A stretch of DNA of 64,000 nucleotides from Hydrogenophaga crassostreae (GTDB lineage Bacteria > Pseudomonadota > Gammaproteobacteria > Burkholderiales > Burkholderiaceae_C): contig NZ_CP017476.1 of NCBI RefSeq assembly GCF_001761385.1, positions 1,477,501-1,541,500 of the forward strand. The letters are read 5' to 3'. The notes below the pieces were generated by a model, which did not search any database, was not told where the DNA came from, and worked only from the letters and a program-made list of their open reading frames with translations. Shown one piece after another: positions 34,518 to 43,864 of the stretch. The position numbers and the translations under genes are program-made. How positions within the stretch are numbered: the first letter of the stretch is position 1; each line of letters starts with the position of its first letter.

Positions 34518-36242
34518 CTACTGACCCGCTGCAGGACAAGCGGGGTTGGGAATTCTTGCAAGTGTGCCATTGGCGTATTCGGCCAGGACTTCGAAGTCGC
34601 AAGCTTGTGCATCGGCCGGGACACGGGTGACAACAAAATGAAACCCGGAAAGGTTGGCGGCCTGGTTTCCAAATGCTTGCGCAACGTCTGCGCGCTGGAT
34701 GTGGATCTTGGAGGATGCCACGAACTTCTTTTGGGATACAACCCATACGCGGGCGACTGGCAGTCCACGGGCCAGATCGAAGGCCCACCCCCGGACCTGC
34801 AGGTAGCCATTTTTCAGGTCAAAGCTGTCCACCAGCCCGGTGGCCGGCCCTTCCATAGAGACTTCAACGGAGGCCGTTGGAGTGGATTCCGGTGGTGGGA
34901 AGGTCTTGGTCTGGCGTTTGGCTTCGATGGTCTCTCCCTGCTTGACGAAATAGAAGGGAGAAGACCCCCAGAATGCGCCAAGCGCCAGAACGGCGAAGAT
35001 CAGGACAATCAGGCTGCGCAGCCAGCCTGCTCGGCTCAGCGCGAAGAATGGCAGCCAGAGGGCGGGTAAAAGGTAGGCGTAGTAGCGTGGCTGGAAGCCT
35101 CCAAGGTGGCCATTGACAAGGTAGTACTTGTAGCCAAATGCGATGTGGAGAACCACCGTGGTGAGCGCGGCGAGAAACATGGCGTCCAGCCACCGTATGT
35201 GCGGCGATTTGGCGTCGATCAGGGTTGCCGAGAAGCGCACGATCAACCAGCCCACGACGGGCAGCGCCACAAAGGCGAAAAAAGCGGGTTTCAGGGCGGG
35301 TATGAACGGGTCGATGCCCAGATGGGAAAACACCAGAGGCAGTCGCTCCAGCATCGTGCTTACATACGCATCAAGGTATGGCAAAAACCCAATCGGATCG
35401 ACGACCTCGGTGGGTACATAGAGCAGCTTCGGAACCGGGAAAATTTTCCCCGTGTTGATACGGGTGATCAGGTAGTAGCCGCCGACAAACAGCAGAACAA
35501 CGAAGGCCTTTGGCCACCATTGACGTACCAGTTCAAATGGTTTGAGCTGGCGAATGTGCAGGAGCCCCCACCAGCCAAAGAAAAACACCATGAAAGCGGC
35601 TGCGGTCGCTTTTGTGAGGCAGACAATGATCAGGCCAGCCACCGCGACCCAGGGCGCCAGCCCCATCGACTTGGCGCTTTGATTCTGGGTTGTGGCAACC
35701 CCATAGAGGCACATCGAAACGCCCAGATAGAGCAAGTTGTCGTTTGACACGCTGCCCGCGAGATACCCGAACATGGGCACACCTGCGCAGGCAAACAGCG
35801 CCAACGCGGTGGTCTCCGGCTTGAGGCGCAATTCGTTGGCGGTGAGGACCACAAATACCAGTCCGGCCATCACCATCATCAAGCTGACCAGCCGAAAGGT
35901 CACATAGTCCCGGTACGGACTCAGGTGCATCACCTTGCCAACGACGCCCATCAGGCTGTAGTACAGCGGTGGGTGGGCCAGGTAGTTGCTGGTTTTGGAG
36001 TCTCCGATGATGGTGCCATTGGCGTAGTCAGGCAGCAAGACCGGCGACTGGATGGCGTTGCCAATATAGGAAAGGTGGGCCAGTTCGTCGGGGGGCGAGC
36101 CCAGCGGCACATTGAGCACGCTGGTGAGCGCCTGAAGCCCCAGGAACAACACCATCAGCAGCGCCAGGCGGAGATGGCTTGTCTCGTGCAGGGCTCGAGC
36201 GAAGAGCGACCCGTGCGCTTGGGGGGCGGTTGGCGCAGTCAT
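34518..36242 (-). CDS. DUF2142-type polytopic membrane protein (putative GT-C glycosyltransferase) with C-terminal periplasmic domain
   Basis: This 574-residue protein has about ten membrane helices and an early loop motif GSPPDELAHL (Asp-Glu), like the catalytic acidic pair of GT-C enzymes that use polyprenyl-phosphate sugars. After the last helix (near residue 440) comes a soluble domain of about 120 residues with LQVRGWAFDLARG, a beta-rich fold seen as an accessory domain in other glycosyltransferases. It may transfer a side sugar in the periplasm, with the donor from the GT2 downstream. Its ATG follows the stop of the 716-residue GT2 without a gap. Confidence 0.75.
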   Translation of the reverse strand: MTAPTAPQAHGSLFARALHETSHLRLALLMVLFLGLQALTSVLNVPLGSPPDELAHLSYIGNAIQSPVLLPDYANGTIIGDSKTSNYLAHPPLYYSLMGVVGKVMHLSPYRDYVTFRLVSLMMVMAGLVFVVLTANELRLKPETTALALFACAGVPMFGYLAGSVSNDNLLYLGVSMCLYGVATTQNQSAKSMGLAPWVAVAGLIIVCLTKATAAAFMVFFFGWWGLLHIRQLKPFELVRQWWPKAFVVLLFVGGYYLITRINTGKIFPVPKLLYVPTEVVDPIGFLPYLDAYVSTMLERLPLVFSHLGIDPFIPALKPAFFAFVALPVVGWLIVRFSATLIDAKSPHIRWLDAMFLAALTTVVLHIAFGYKYYLVNGHLGGFQPRYYAYLLPALWLPFFALSRAGWLRSLIVLIFAVLALGAFWGSSPFYFVKQGETIEAKRQTKTFPPPESTPTASVEVSMEGPATGLVDSFDLKNGYLQVRGWAFDLARGLPVARVWVVSQKKFVASSKIHIQRADVAQAFGNQAANLSGFHFVVTRVPADAQACDFEVLAEYANGTLARIPNPACPAAGQ

Positions 36243-38393
36243 TTAGGCGTTGGAATGGCGAACACGGGGTGGCCAGGCGAGGCTGAAGTCCTCATGGTCC
36301 AGCGTGAGGTTGGGGCTGTATGCGGGGTCGCGGGCCATCATGTCGGGCCAGCGCTTCCACATGTAGTCAACTTCTTTCTGGAAGCGAGCCTTCTTCTCGG
36401 GCGTGTCTTCATAGCCTCGGGTCGCCGATTCGTGGTGGTACAGCGAGGCAAACGGTGTGTACACATTGCGCAAACCGATTTCTGTCAGCTTCAGGCACAG
36501 GTCAACGTCGTTGCAGGCCACGCGAAGATTGACTTCGTCAAAGCCGCCCACGGCCTCGAAGTGCTTGCGCTGCATCGCCAGACAGGCACCGGTGACGGCA
36601 CTGAATGAGCTGATCAGGGTGGCGCGACCCACGTAGCCGTGGGCAAGCGAGGAAAAACCCTTGTGGGCATGACCCGCCCAGCCGCCAATACCCAGGATGA
36701 TGCCCGCGTGCTGCAGCATGCCGGTGGGGTACAGCAGTCGGGCACCAACGGCGCCAATGCCTGGTCGGCAAGCGTGGCTGACGAGCTCATTGAGCCAGTC
36801 CGGGTTGATGACCTCGATGTCGTTGTTCAGAAAGCAGAAGACTTCCCCATTGGCTTTGCTGGCAGCCTTGTTGTTGATCGCCGAGTAGCAGAACGGGGAG
36901 TCGTCCCTGATCAGCATGAAGTTGGGCTCTTTCGCCAGTTCAGCGAAGTAAGCCAAGGCCTCTGGATCGTCAGAGCCGTTGTCCATCAGAACGATTTCGT
37001 AGTTCTTGTAGATGGTGCGGGCCTTGATGCTTTCAATGCAGGTTCTCACCAGACCCACCGCGTTGCGCGTCGGAATGATGATGCTCACCAGTGGCTGAAT
37101 ATCAGGCAGCTTGTAGCGTGCGCGGTAACCATGGCCAATGAACTGGGCACGTGCTGCGATGCCCTTGCGTTTGAAATGGGCATTCAGGGCACGTTCCCCC
37201 GCCAGCATGGCGTAGGGCTTGATGTTCAGGTCGGCTGTTGCCGTGCTGCCGGCGTGGGCGCGCCAGTGGTACAGGATGAAGGGCACATGCACGATTTGTT
37301 CGGGCTTGATGTGTTCAATCACCCGGAGCACGAGGTCGTAGTCTTGCGCGCCAGCGTACTCATCGCGCAGACCACCTGTTTGCTGAATCAGATCGCGCCG
37401 ATACAACGCCAAGTGCGTGATCATGTTGTGCGAGTAAAAAAGATCCGGGTTCCAGTCGGACTTGAAATAGGGATCGCTTCGCTTGCCGTTCTCGTCTATC
37501 TTGTCTTCGTCCGAGTAGAGCATTTGCGCATCGGGGTTCGCGGCAATTGCCAGGGCCATGTAGGCCAGCGCATGGGGCGGAATGATGTCGTCGTGATCCA
37601 GGAATGCCACCCACTCACCGGTCGCCAATTCCAGCGCGCTGTTGGTGGCGGCTGATATATGGCCATTGGTTTCGCGAAACACCAGTTTGATGCGCTCATC
37701 GGACTTCGCGATTTCGCTCAGGTAGGCTTTGATTGTCTCGTCAGTCGACGCGTCATCGGCGATGCAGAGTTCCCAGTGGGGATACACCTGCTGCCTGACC
37801 GATTCGATGACCTCCGCCAGCCACGCCTGGTTGGCGTTGTAGGTTGGCATGGCGATGGAAATGATGGGTGTTGAAGGCAGTTCGCCAACCTGGACTTTCA
37901 GGGCTGCGAGATTTGCCGGGGTGAGCGTGTCATAGCGGCGTACCCATTCGGCATAGTCGCGCAGGCTCAACTGCTGGGGCGCGTGGTCGGCCACCTCTTT
38001 GGGGGTTTCACTTTCTGGAGCGGGCGCATACGCATGCAGCCCCTGCTTCATGGCCAGAGCCAGGCCCTTTTTCTCGTGAAGTGCGGTTCTGAAAACCTGG
38101 GCCGCGTGTTTGAGCTTCTGCCCCTGTATGCTCGCCGCACGCAGCGGCGCTGTCACGCGCCAGCTCGTGGAGCGGTACATGCCGTTGACCTGCTGCTCCG
38201 TGGCCTTGACGGAGAGTTGTTGTGAGAGGATTTCCTGATTCTGGCTGGCGATGACCTGGTAGGCCGACACCAGTTGCAGGTTGCGATCGGTGTAGTCATT
38301 CAGCAACTCAACGAGTTGCTGATCGCGGTCTTTGAGGGCCTCTTGAAGCGATGAAACGGTTTCCGAATTTTCATCGGTCGACTTGGAGCTCAT
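36243..38393 (-). CDS. Bifunctional glycosyltransferase with two tandem GT2 domains
   Basis: This 716-residue cytoplasmic enzyme has an N-terminal coiled-coil-like region (about 1-75, Gln/Glu-rich) and then two GT-A domains. The first starts ISIAMPTYNANQAWL near 181, with DDASTDET and FLDHDDIIPPHAL. The second starts VSIIIPTRNAVGLV near 436, with DNGSDD, FLNNDIEV and a C-terminal HHESATRG. Each has its own Asp-x-Asp-type motif, so two sugar transfers are likely, as in WbbL-like or rhamnan polymerising enzymes. The ORF is intact. Confidence 0.88.
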   Translation of the reverse strand: MSSKSTDENSETVSSLQEALKDRDQQLVELLNDYTDRNLQLVSAYQVIASQNQEILSQQLSVKATEQQVNGMYRSTSWRVTAPLRAASIQGQKLKHAAQVFRTALHEKKGLALAMKQGLHAYAPAPESETPKEVADHAPQQLSLRDYAEWVRRYDTLTPANLAALKVQVGELPSTPIISIAMPTYNANQAWLAEVIESVRQQVYPHWELCIADDASTDETIKAYLSEIAKSDERIKLVFRETNGHISAATNSALELATGEWVAFLDHDDIIPPHALAYMALAIAANPDAQMLYSDEDKIDENGKRSDPYFKSDWNPDLFYSHNMITHLALYRRDLIQQTGGLRDEYAGAQDYDLVLRVIEHIKPEQIVHVPFILYHWRAHAGSTATADLNIKPYAMLAGERALNAHFKRKGIAARAQFIGHGYRARYKLPDIQPLVSIIIPTRNAVGLVRTCIESIKARTIYKNYEIVLMDNGSDDPEALAYFAELAKEPNFMLIRDDSPFCYSAINNKAASKANGEVFCFLNNDIEVINPDWLNELVSHACRPGIGAVGARLLYPTGMLQHAGIILGIGGWAGHAHKGFSSLAHGYVGRATLISSFSAVTGACLAMQRKHFEAVGGFDEVNLRVACNDVDLCLKLTEIGLRNVYTPFASLYHHESATRGYEDTPEKKARFQKEVDYMWKRWPDMMARDPAYSPNLTLDHEDFSLAWPPRVRHSNA

Positions 38394-38519
38394 AGGTGAA
38401 TTCGCGGTTGGTGTTCTCAGGGAATACGGGTGCTCACCGAGCTGAACAGGCGCGGTGGCGCGGGTTCAGCAGGGTCGGGCGCGGGAGATGGGAGTCAGCC
38501 CGCACAAAATGCGCGGCAT

Positions 38520-39590
38520 TTATCGTTTGATGGCAAATCTGACCAGCGCCACGTAGCATGAATAATACAGGGCGAAAAAGCCAACAAACGCCAGCATGAG
38601 CCATGCTGTATGGCTCCGAAGCAAAGGCGCGAGCAGGGCGGGAACGGCCGCAAGACACCATAGATAGGGCGAAACCGCTGCGTTTCGCATGGTCAGGCTG
38701 GATGTGCTCATGCGCTTGCGGGTGATGCGGCTTTTGATCAGGCTGTGCAGATGGAGGCGGTCGGGGTGCCCTGGATGGTGGTTTCGCCGACGCCGCCGGT
38801 AGACGCTGAAGAGCACCTCGACGATGGGGTAGGCGCATGCGAGCAGGCTGCTCCAGGGGGAGATGTGGGGGTTGCGCATGGCAATCATGACAGCGATCCA
38901 GGCCAGCCAGAAGCCAAGCAAATAGGCACCGCCGTCACCCAGGAAGATTTTCCCGAACGGAAAATTGATGAGCAGAAAACCAGTTGTCACGCCGGCAAAC
39001 ACAAAACACACTTTGGCCATCACCGGGTCACCGGCAAGAAATGCGATGAACCCCAGTGAAGACAGGCAAATCAAGACGACGCCGGCGGCCAGTCCATTGA
39101 ACCCGTCAATGATGTTGATCGCATTGGCAATGCCTCCGACAGCGAACGCGGTAAAAATCACTGAAATCGGCACCCAGGCCAACAGCGCGTCTGCACCCCA
39201 CACATCGATGCGGGTCAGGCTGATGTCGGTCATCCACCAGGCCAGCACCCCGCTGGCCATGGTCGCGAGCAAGCGCTCCCTGACGCCCACTTTGCGTGTC
39301 AGGTCCTCTGCGAACCCAAAGACAAAGGCGGGCAAACTTGCAATCAGGATGTTGGCCAGAACCTTGTCGACCAGTTCCGGGGCAAGCCACCAGCCAACCC
39401 AACCCCCTGCGAGCACAGCCAGTCCGCCAATGCGGGGTGTGGGCGCTTCGTGGATTTTTTGCACGCCGTGGGTGTGATCCAGGCTCCACTGGCCATGCCA
39501 CAGGTGCGTGGCCGCGATCGCCCAGCACAGAAGCAAGGTGGTCACAGCGCCCGCTGCGAGCGCAAGGTGAGGTAGCTGGAGTAACGGCAA
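38520..39590 (-). CDS. WecA/MraY-like polyprenyl-phosphate N-acetylhexosamine-1-phosphate transferase (GT4-type)
   Basis: This 356-residue enzyme with ten or eleven membrane helices transfers a HexNAc phosphate to undecaprenyl phosphate. Conserved cytoplasmic motifs are HGVQKIHEAPTPRIGG (residues 41-56), FAEDLTRKVGVRERL (Asp pair region), NAINIIDGFNGLA (residues 157-169), FLGDGGAYLLG and the HPDRLHLHSL loop near 276. It is more like WbpL/WecA than MraY. This is a second initiating transferase of a different class in the same locus. The start is TTG 39590, the best available but without a clear ribosome-binding site. Confidence 0.87.
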   Translation of the reverse strand: MPLLQLPHLALAAGAVTTLLLCWAIAATHLWHGQWSLDHTHGVQKIHEAPTPRIGGLAVLAGGWVGWWLAPELVDKVLANILIASLPAFVFGFAEDLTRKVGVRERLLATMASGVLAWWMTDISLTRIDVWGADALLAWVPISVIFTAFAVGGIANAINIIDGFNGLAAGVVLICLSSLGFIAFLAGDPVMAKVCFVFAGVTTGFLLINFPFGKIFLGDGGAYLLGFWLAWIAVMIAMRNPHISPWSSLLACAYPIVEVLFSVYRRRRRNHHPGHPDRLHLHSLIKSRITRKRMSTSSLTMRNAAVSPYLWCLAAVPALLAPLLRSHTAWLMLAFVGFFALYYSCYVALVRFAIKR

Positions 39591-39732
39591 AACGACTTTC
39601 AGACGTGAAATGAGCGCGATGACATCGGGCTTTGCCCAAAGTCAGTGACCTCTGCTTCTTGTTATTTGGAGCGGCTCTGGCTGGCTTGAACCCATTTGTT
39701 CGCTGAAGGCCGTACCCAAGCGGGCGGGCCAG

Positions 39733-40749
39733 CTACTGGCGTGTTGAAACCGAATTCTTTGAGGCCTGCCGAATAGGCACTGCAAAGCCCGTGATCATAC
39801 CTGCGCCGTACCCTGTGTGAATTAGCCAAACCGCCCACCAAAAGGAGGGCGCCAGGCGCCACGGCAGTCCCGTCTTCTGAAACTGCCACATTGAAACCGC
39901 TTGATGGGTGAGAACAATACAAGCAGCGATGAACCCGGCGGGTGGCCAGGCCAGAGCGGCAAGAACCGATGTCCCCAGTCCGGCGACAAAAAAAGCCGGC
40001 AGCAAATGCCGTTTCAGGAATGGTTTTCGGGATTTCTCGTGGATATACCGTTTCCATTTGCCGGCCAGATACTGGCGTTGCCACAGTGCTCGGAAATTGG
40101 ACCGGGTGAAGTATTGGATCTCGCGCTGTGGAAAATACCAAAGCTCGTAACCCTGGGCACGCAATCTCAGATTGAGGTCCCAATCCTGACCCCGAACGAT
40201 ACGTTCATCGAACCCGCCCGCCTTTTGAAGAATGTGGCGCCAATAACAGCCAAATGCAATTGACTCGACGGGGCCGCTTCGATTGCTGGCCATGAACGAG
40301 GCACCGCCATTGCCCAGAAGCCCGGAGAAAGCCGATGCAATTAGCGCGCTGCGTTCGTCATCACCATGGGGTACAGCCTTTGCGCCCACCCCTGCGCGGG
40401 CGGGAGTGGCCTCTTTCAAAAGGAAGGAGAAGTAGTCGACAGGCAGCAAAGCATGTCCGCTGAGAATCGAGACCAAAGGAGCCGTTGCCAGCCCCAACCC
40501 CAGATTCCATGCTGCGGCCGAGAGCAGGCCCGGGTTGTTGACCACCCGAAGATGGGGGAGGCGTGTAGCAAACCCCTCTGCGATGGCCACCGTGTCGTCG
40601 CTGGAGTTGCCATCCAGAACCAGTACATCCAGCCAATGAAGCGGGCAGTCTTGTGCGCAAACCGACTCCAGCGTTCTTGCCAGGTGTTTGCCTTCGTTTC
40701 GCACCGCAATCAGCAACGAAACCTTTGGAAGAGCAGGGGTCGAATTCAC
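39733..40749 (-). CDS. Glycosyltransferase family 2 (ExoA-like)
   Basis: This 338-residue enzyme has a GT-A domain starting VSLLIAVRNEGKHL with DGNSSDDT near residue 46 and a second half with RGQDWDLNLRLRAQGY, then two or three membrane helices near the C-terminus. This matches ExoA-type transferases of exopolysaccharide synthesis. In place of the usual DxD it reads SGHALLP, as in several ExoA relatives. The GTG start at 40749 overlaps the asparagine synthase stop as GTGA. The 142-base gap downstream contains no gene. Confidence 0.85.
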   Translation of the reverse strand: MNSTPALPKVSLLIAVRNEGKHLARTLESVCAQDCPLHWLDVLVLDGNSSDDTVAIAEGFATRLPHLRVVNNPGLLSAAAWNLGLGLATAPLVSILSGHALLPVDYFSFLLKEATPARAGVGAKAVPHGDDERSALIASAFSGLLGNGGASFMASNRSGPVESIAFGCYWRHILQKAGGFDERIVRGQDWDLNLRLRAQGYELWYFPQREIQYFTRSNFRALWQRQYLAGKWKRYIHEKSRKPFLKRHLLPAFFVAGLGTSVLAALAWPPAGFIAACIVLTHQAVSMWQFQKTGLPWRLAPSFWWAVWLIHTGYGAGMITGFAVPIRQASKNSVSTRQ

Positions 40750-42635
40750 GCGCCCACCTTTTCAAGCCAACCCGTCTGAGATGGCGAAAGTGACGGAGCG
40801 CCCGATATCCCGCTGACCCCAAAGGTATCAGCCCACCTGGCCACGCTGAACAGACGCCACTGCGCGCGCAGCGGAAGCTTGTCGTAGGTGGCGGCCAATC
40901 GCGAAGGTCTGGCCAAAGCAGAGACCAAAGGCGAACGAAGCACGTCCGAACGCATTTGCGCTGCCATGTGTTGATGCCAAACCCGCTCCGGCGCCTCGAA
41001 TCCGAGTTTGTTTTTCCGCCAGACGATGTCATGGGGGAGGCGCTGTTCTACAGCGCGCCGCAATACCCATTTGCTCCAGCCATCTCGAATCTTGAGATTG
41101 CCTGGCAGCGACAACGCCATGCCAACCAGGCGGTAGTCCAGAAATGGCAGCCTGGTTTCAACAGAATGGGCCATCGAATTCTTGTCTTCATAGCGCAGCA
41201 ACACGGGCAGGTTGGTGCGTTCGATTTCAAGCCGCTGCAGTTCAAAATCATCCGAGCAGGCCGCGGAAAAAGCGCGCAGGTGCTCAGGCAAAGCCAGGCC
41301 AGCGCGCAGGTAGCGGTGTTGCCAGAGGTAATAGCGGTAGCGCAGTGAGGCCTGACGGCCTCCAACGGCGTACATCAACGCGCGTGTCGGCGACCAGGCG
41401 GCATTGTTTTTGCCCGCAGACCGAAGGGCTGACACCATGGCGCCAAAACCGCCGGTGCGCCGTTGGGCGCTCAGGTAGGCGGCCAGATATTTGGGATACC
41501 CCAGCAGCGTCTCGTCTCCGCCCTGACCGTCCAGCAAAACCGGAATGCCAGATGCCCGCGCTTGTTGCATGACGGCGTATTGCATCGAAATCGATGTGCT
41601 GCCGAAGGGTTCCTCCTGGGTGCGAACCACGGCGTCCAGACTGGCGGCAAAGGAGTCGCGGTCGGGTCGCACCCTTAGCCAATTCAAACCGACGGAATTG
41701 GCCACGGCCCCCGCATAGCCTTCTTCGCTGTTGTCAGCCTGCTCGCTCACAGCGGTGATCGCGCTGAACGGGTTGCCCGACTGCGCTTTGTATATGGGCC
41801 CGGCCAAAGCAGCCACCGCAGAGCTGTCCAGGCCGCCGCTCAGACAGGTGCCAACCGGAACATCGGAACGCAGGCGCAACCGCACGGCGTCTTCAAGCAG
41901 GGACCCATAGGCTCGAACGGCTTCATCAGGGCTGAGCCCTTCAAAATCGGATGTTCGCTCCACCCGGAAATAACGAACCAGCCTGGCTCTGCCGGTATTG
42001 ACGTCTAAAACCAGGTTGTGTCCCGCCGGCAGGCGCTCGATGCCATCGAAGAAGGTGCTGTCGGTGTGGTCGGACGCGCCAGTCAGGATGAAGTCCAGGA
42101 CCAGATCTTCGCGCGCTTTGATTGTCGGCATCAGGGGCAACAACTGCCGAATTTCCGATCCGAATGCGAACCCCAGGGGCGTTTGTGTAAAGTAAAACGG
42201 CTTGACCCCAAACCGATCCCGGGAGCAAAAGACTTGCCGCTTGCGCTTATCCCAGATCGCAAATGCCCACATGCCATTGAAACGCTCAACGCAACGTTCG
42301 CCCCATTGGGCGTACGCCATCAAGATAACCTCGGTATCTGATGATGAGGAAAATTGACGCCCCTTCGCTTCAAGCTCCAACCTGAGTTCGATGTGGTTGT
42401 ATATCTCGCCGTTGTAGGTGATCACCAGATCGCCGCTGAGACTGGACATCGGCTGTTTGCCAGCCTCAGACAAGTCAATAATGGCCAACCGGCGATGACC
42501 GAAGGCCACTGGACCATCAATAAAAATGCCGTGTCCGTCGGGACCTCGATGGGCCACCAAATCAATCATCTCCTGGACACTTGCGCGAGACGCGGAATGT
42601 CCAGGATTCAAAATAAAACCACCGATACCACACAT
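40746..42635 (-). CDS. asnB: Asparagine synthase (glutamine-hydrolysing)-like amidotransferase, copy 1
   Basis: This 629-residue two-domain enzyme has the glutaminase Cys2 exposed after Met removal (MCGIGGF), HRGPDG at 29-34 and YNGEIYNHIELR. The ATP pyrophosphatase domain carries the P-loop SGGLDSS near 266-272, and ARSV-like AHSVETRLPFLDYRL follows. Within polysaccharide loci such enzymes often amidate uronic acids rather than aspartate. Both roles remain possible. It is followed by a GT2 in a four-base overlap and preceded by the rffA-like gene after about 100 bases. Confidence 0.9.
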   Translation of the reverse strand: MCGIGGFILNPGHSASRASVQEMIDLVAHRGPDGHGIFIDGPVAFGHRRLAIIDLSEAGKQPMSSLSGDLVITYNGEIYNHIELRLELEAKGRQFSSSSDTEVILMAYAQWGERCVERFNGMWAFAIWDKRKRQVFCSRDRFGVKPFYFTQTPLGFAFGSEIRQLLPLMPTIKAREDLVLDFILTGASDHTDSTFFDGIERLPAGHNLVLDVNTGRARLVRYFRVERTSDFEGLSPDEAVRAYGSLLEDAVRLRLRSDVPVGTCLSGGLDSSAVAALAGPIYKAQSGNPFSAITAVSEQADNSEEGYAGAVANSVGLNWLRVRPDRDSFAASLDAVVRTQEEPFGSTSISMQYAVMQQARASGIPVLLDGQGGDETLLGYPKYLAAYLSAQRRTGGFGAMVSALRSAGKNNAAWSPTRALMYAVGGRQASLRYRYYLWQHRYLRAGLALPEHLRAFSAACSDDFELQRLEIERTNLPVLLRYEDKNSMAHSVETRLPFLDYRLVGMALSLPGNLKIRDGWSKWVLRRAVEQRLPHDIVWRKNKLGFEAPERVWHQHMAAQMRSDVLRSPLVSALARPSRLAATYDKLPLRAQWRLFSVARWADTFGVSGISGAPSLSPSQTGWLEKVGA

Positions 42636-42736
42636 CCCTGATTTTCCAATACTACAGAATCATTGCGAAGATGAACATTCAAGACAACCCATTGCGTATA
42701 AGCTGGCAGCAGGCTGAAAAATCACTGGAAATTCAA

Positions 42737-43864
42737 CTAGATGGCATCCTTGATGGTCCGAACAACTTTTTCCTGCTGCTCATGAGAAAGCCCTAACCAA
42801 AGCGGGAGTCTGATCAATCTCTCAGATTGCATATTGGTTACGGCCATACTCCCCGCCGATCGCCCAAGTTGTGAGCCCGCTGGAGATGAATGCAAAGGAA
42901 CGTAATGGAATACCGCTCCCACGTCATTTCGTTTGAGTTCTTCCAACACCCTTTGCCGATCGACCTCTGGCGGAAGCAGTATGTAATACATATGGGCATT
43001 GTGCTGACATTCCAGCGGAACAATGGGCCTGCGCAACAGACCAGCCAGCTCAAGCGATTCGAGAGACTCGTGGTACTGCGACCAAATAGCCATTCGATCC
43101 CGGGTAATGCGTTCTGCCTCCTCCAACTGGGCACAAAGAAAAGCGGCGGTGAGCTCACCAGGCAAGAAGGAAGAGCCTGCTTCTTGCCAGGTGTATTTAT
43201 CAACCTCTCCTCGAAAAAAGCGGCTTCGATCAGTTCCTTTTTCTCGAATGGTTTCGGCTCGAACAACCAGTTCAGGATCACGAACAAGCAATGCGCCGCC
43301 CTCACCAGAGATCACGTTCTTGGTTTCATGAAAGCTGTAAGCGCCGAGATCGCCAATGCCGCCCAGCGCACGCCCCTTGTAGCTTGACATGACGCCCTGA
43401 GCAGCGTCTTCAACCACCTTCAGGCCATGTCTTTTTGCGATGGCAATGATGGCATCCATCTCACAGGCCACACCGGCGTAATGCACCGGAACGATGGCAC
43501 GGGTGCGCGGTGTGATGGCTGCCTCAATCAGCTTCTCGTCTAGATTCAGCGTATCTTCCCTGATATCGACAAACACCGGGATGCCACCCCGCAGCACAAA
43601 AGCATTGGCTGTAGAAACGAAGGTGAACGAAGGCATGATCACTTCGTCGCCGGGTTGAATGTTCAGCAGCAAAGCCGCCATCTCGAGAGCCGCTGTACAG
43701 GAATGGGTCAACAAAGCCTTGCTGGACCCCGCTCGCTCTTCAAGCCAGGCATGGCAGCGCTTTGTAAACGGGCCATCGCCAGCCAACATGCTGTTGGCGT
43801 GGGCCTCGGCAATGTAGAGAATCTCTTTCCCCGTCATGTACGGTTTGTTGAATGGAATGCGCAT
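42737..43864 (-). CDS. rffA: dTDP-4-amino-4,6-dideoxygalactose transaminase (RffA/WecE-type)
   Basis: This 375-residue PLP enzyme of the DegT/DnrJ/EryC1/StrS family adds an amino group at C4 of a dTDP-4-keto-6-deoxyhexose. It matches E. coli WecE over most of its length, for example IQPGDEVIMPSFTFVSTANA and VPVHYAGVACEMD. The PLP lysine is about residue 182 in SFHETKN and the Asp of VVEDAAQGVMS supports the ring nitrogen. The ATG at 43864 shares one base with the stop of the methyltransferase upstream. Genes for dTDP-glucose synthesis (rmlA, rmlB) are not in the window. The PglD-like acetyltransferase at 46 kb could acetylate the product. Confidence 0.92.
   Translation of the reverse strand: MRIPFNKPYMTGKEILYIAEAHANSMLAGDGPFTKRCHAWLEERAGSSKALLTHSCTAALEMAALLLNIQPGDEVIMPSFTFVSTANAFVLRGGIPVFVDIREDTLNLDEKLIEAAITPRTRAIVPVHYAGVACEMDAIIAIAKRHGLKVVEDAAQGVMSSYKGRALGGIGDLGAYSFHETKNVISGEGGALLVRDPELVVRAETIREKGTDRSRFFRGEVDKYTWQEAGSSFLPGELTAAFLCAQLEEAERITRDRMAIWSQYHESLESLELAGLLRRPIVPLECQHNAHMYYILLPPEVDRQRVLEELKRNDVGAVFHYVPLHSSPAGSQLGRSAGSMAVTNMQSERLIRLPLWLGLSHEQQEKVVRTIKDAI

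Noticed and set aside
39591..39732. Small hairpin GGGCTTTGCCC-like sequence in the gap after the GT2 gene
   Set aside because: The stem is only about four pairs and has no T-run, so it is not a supportable terminator.
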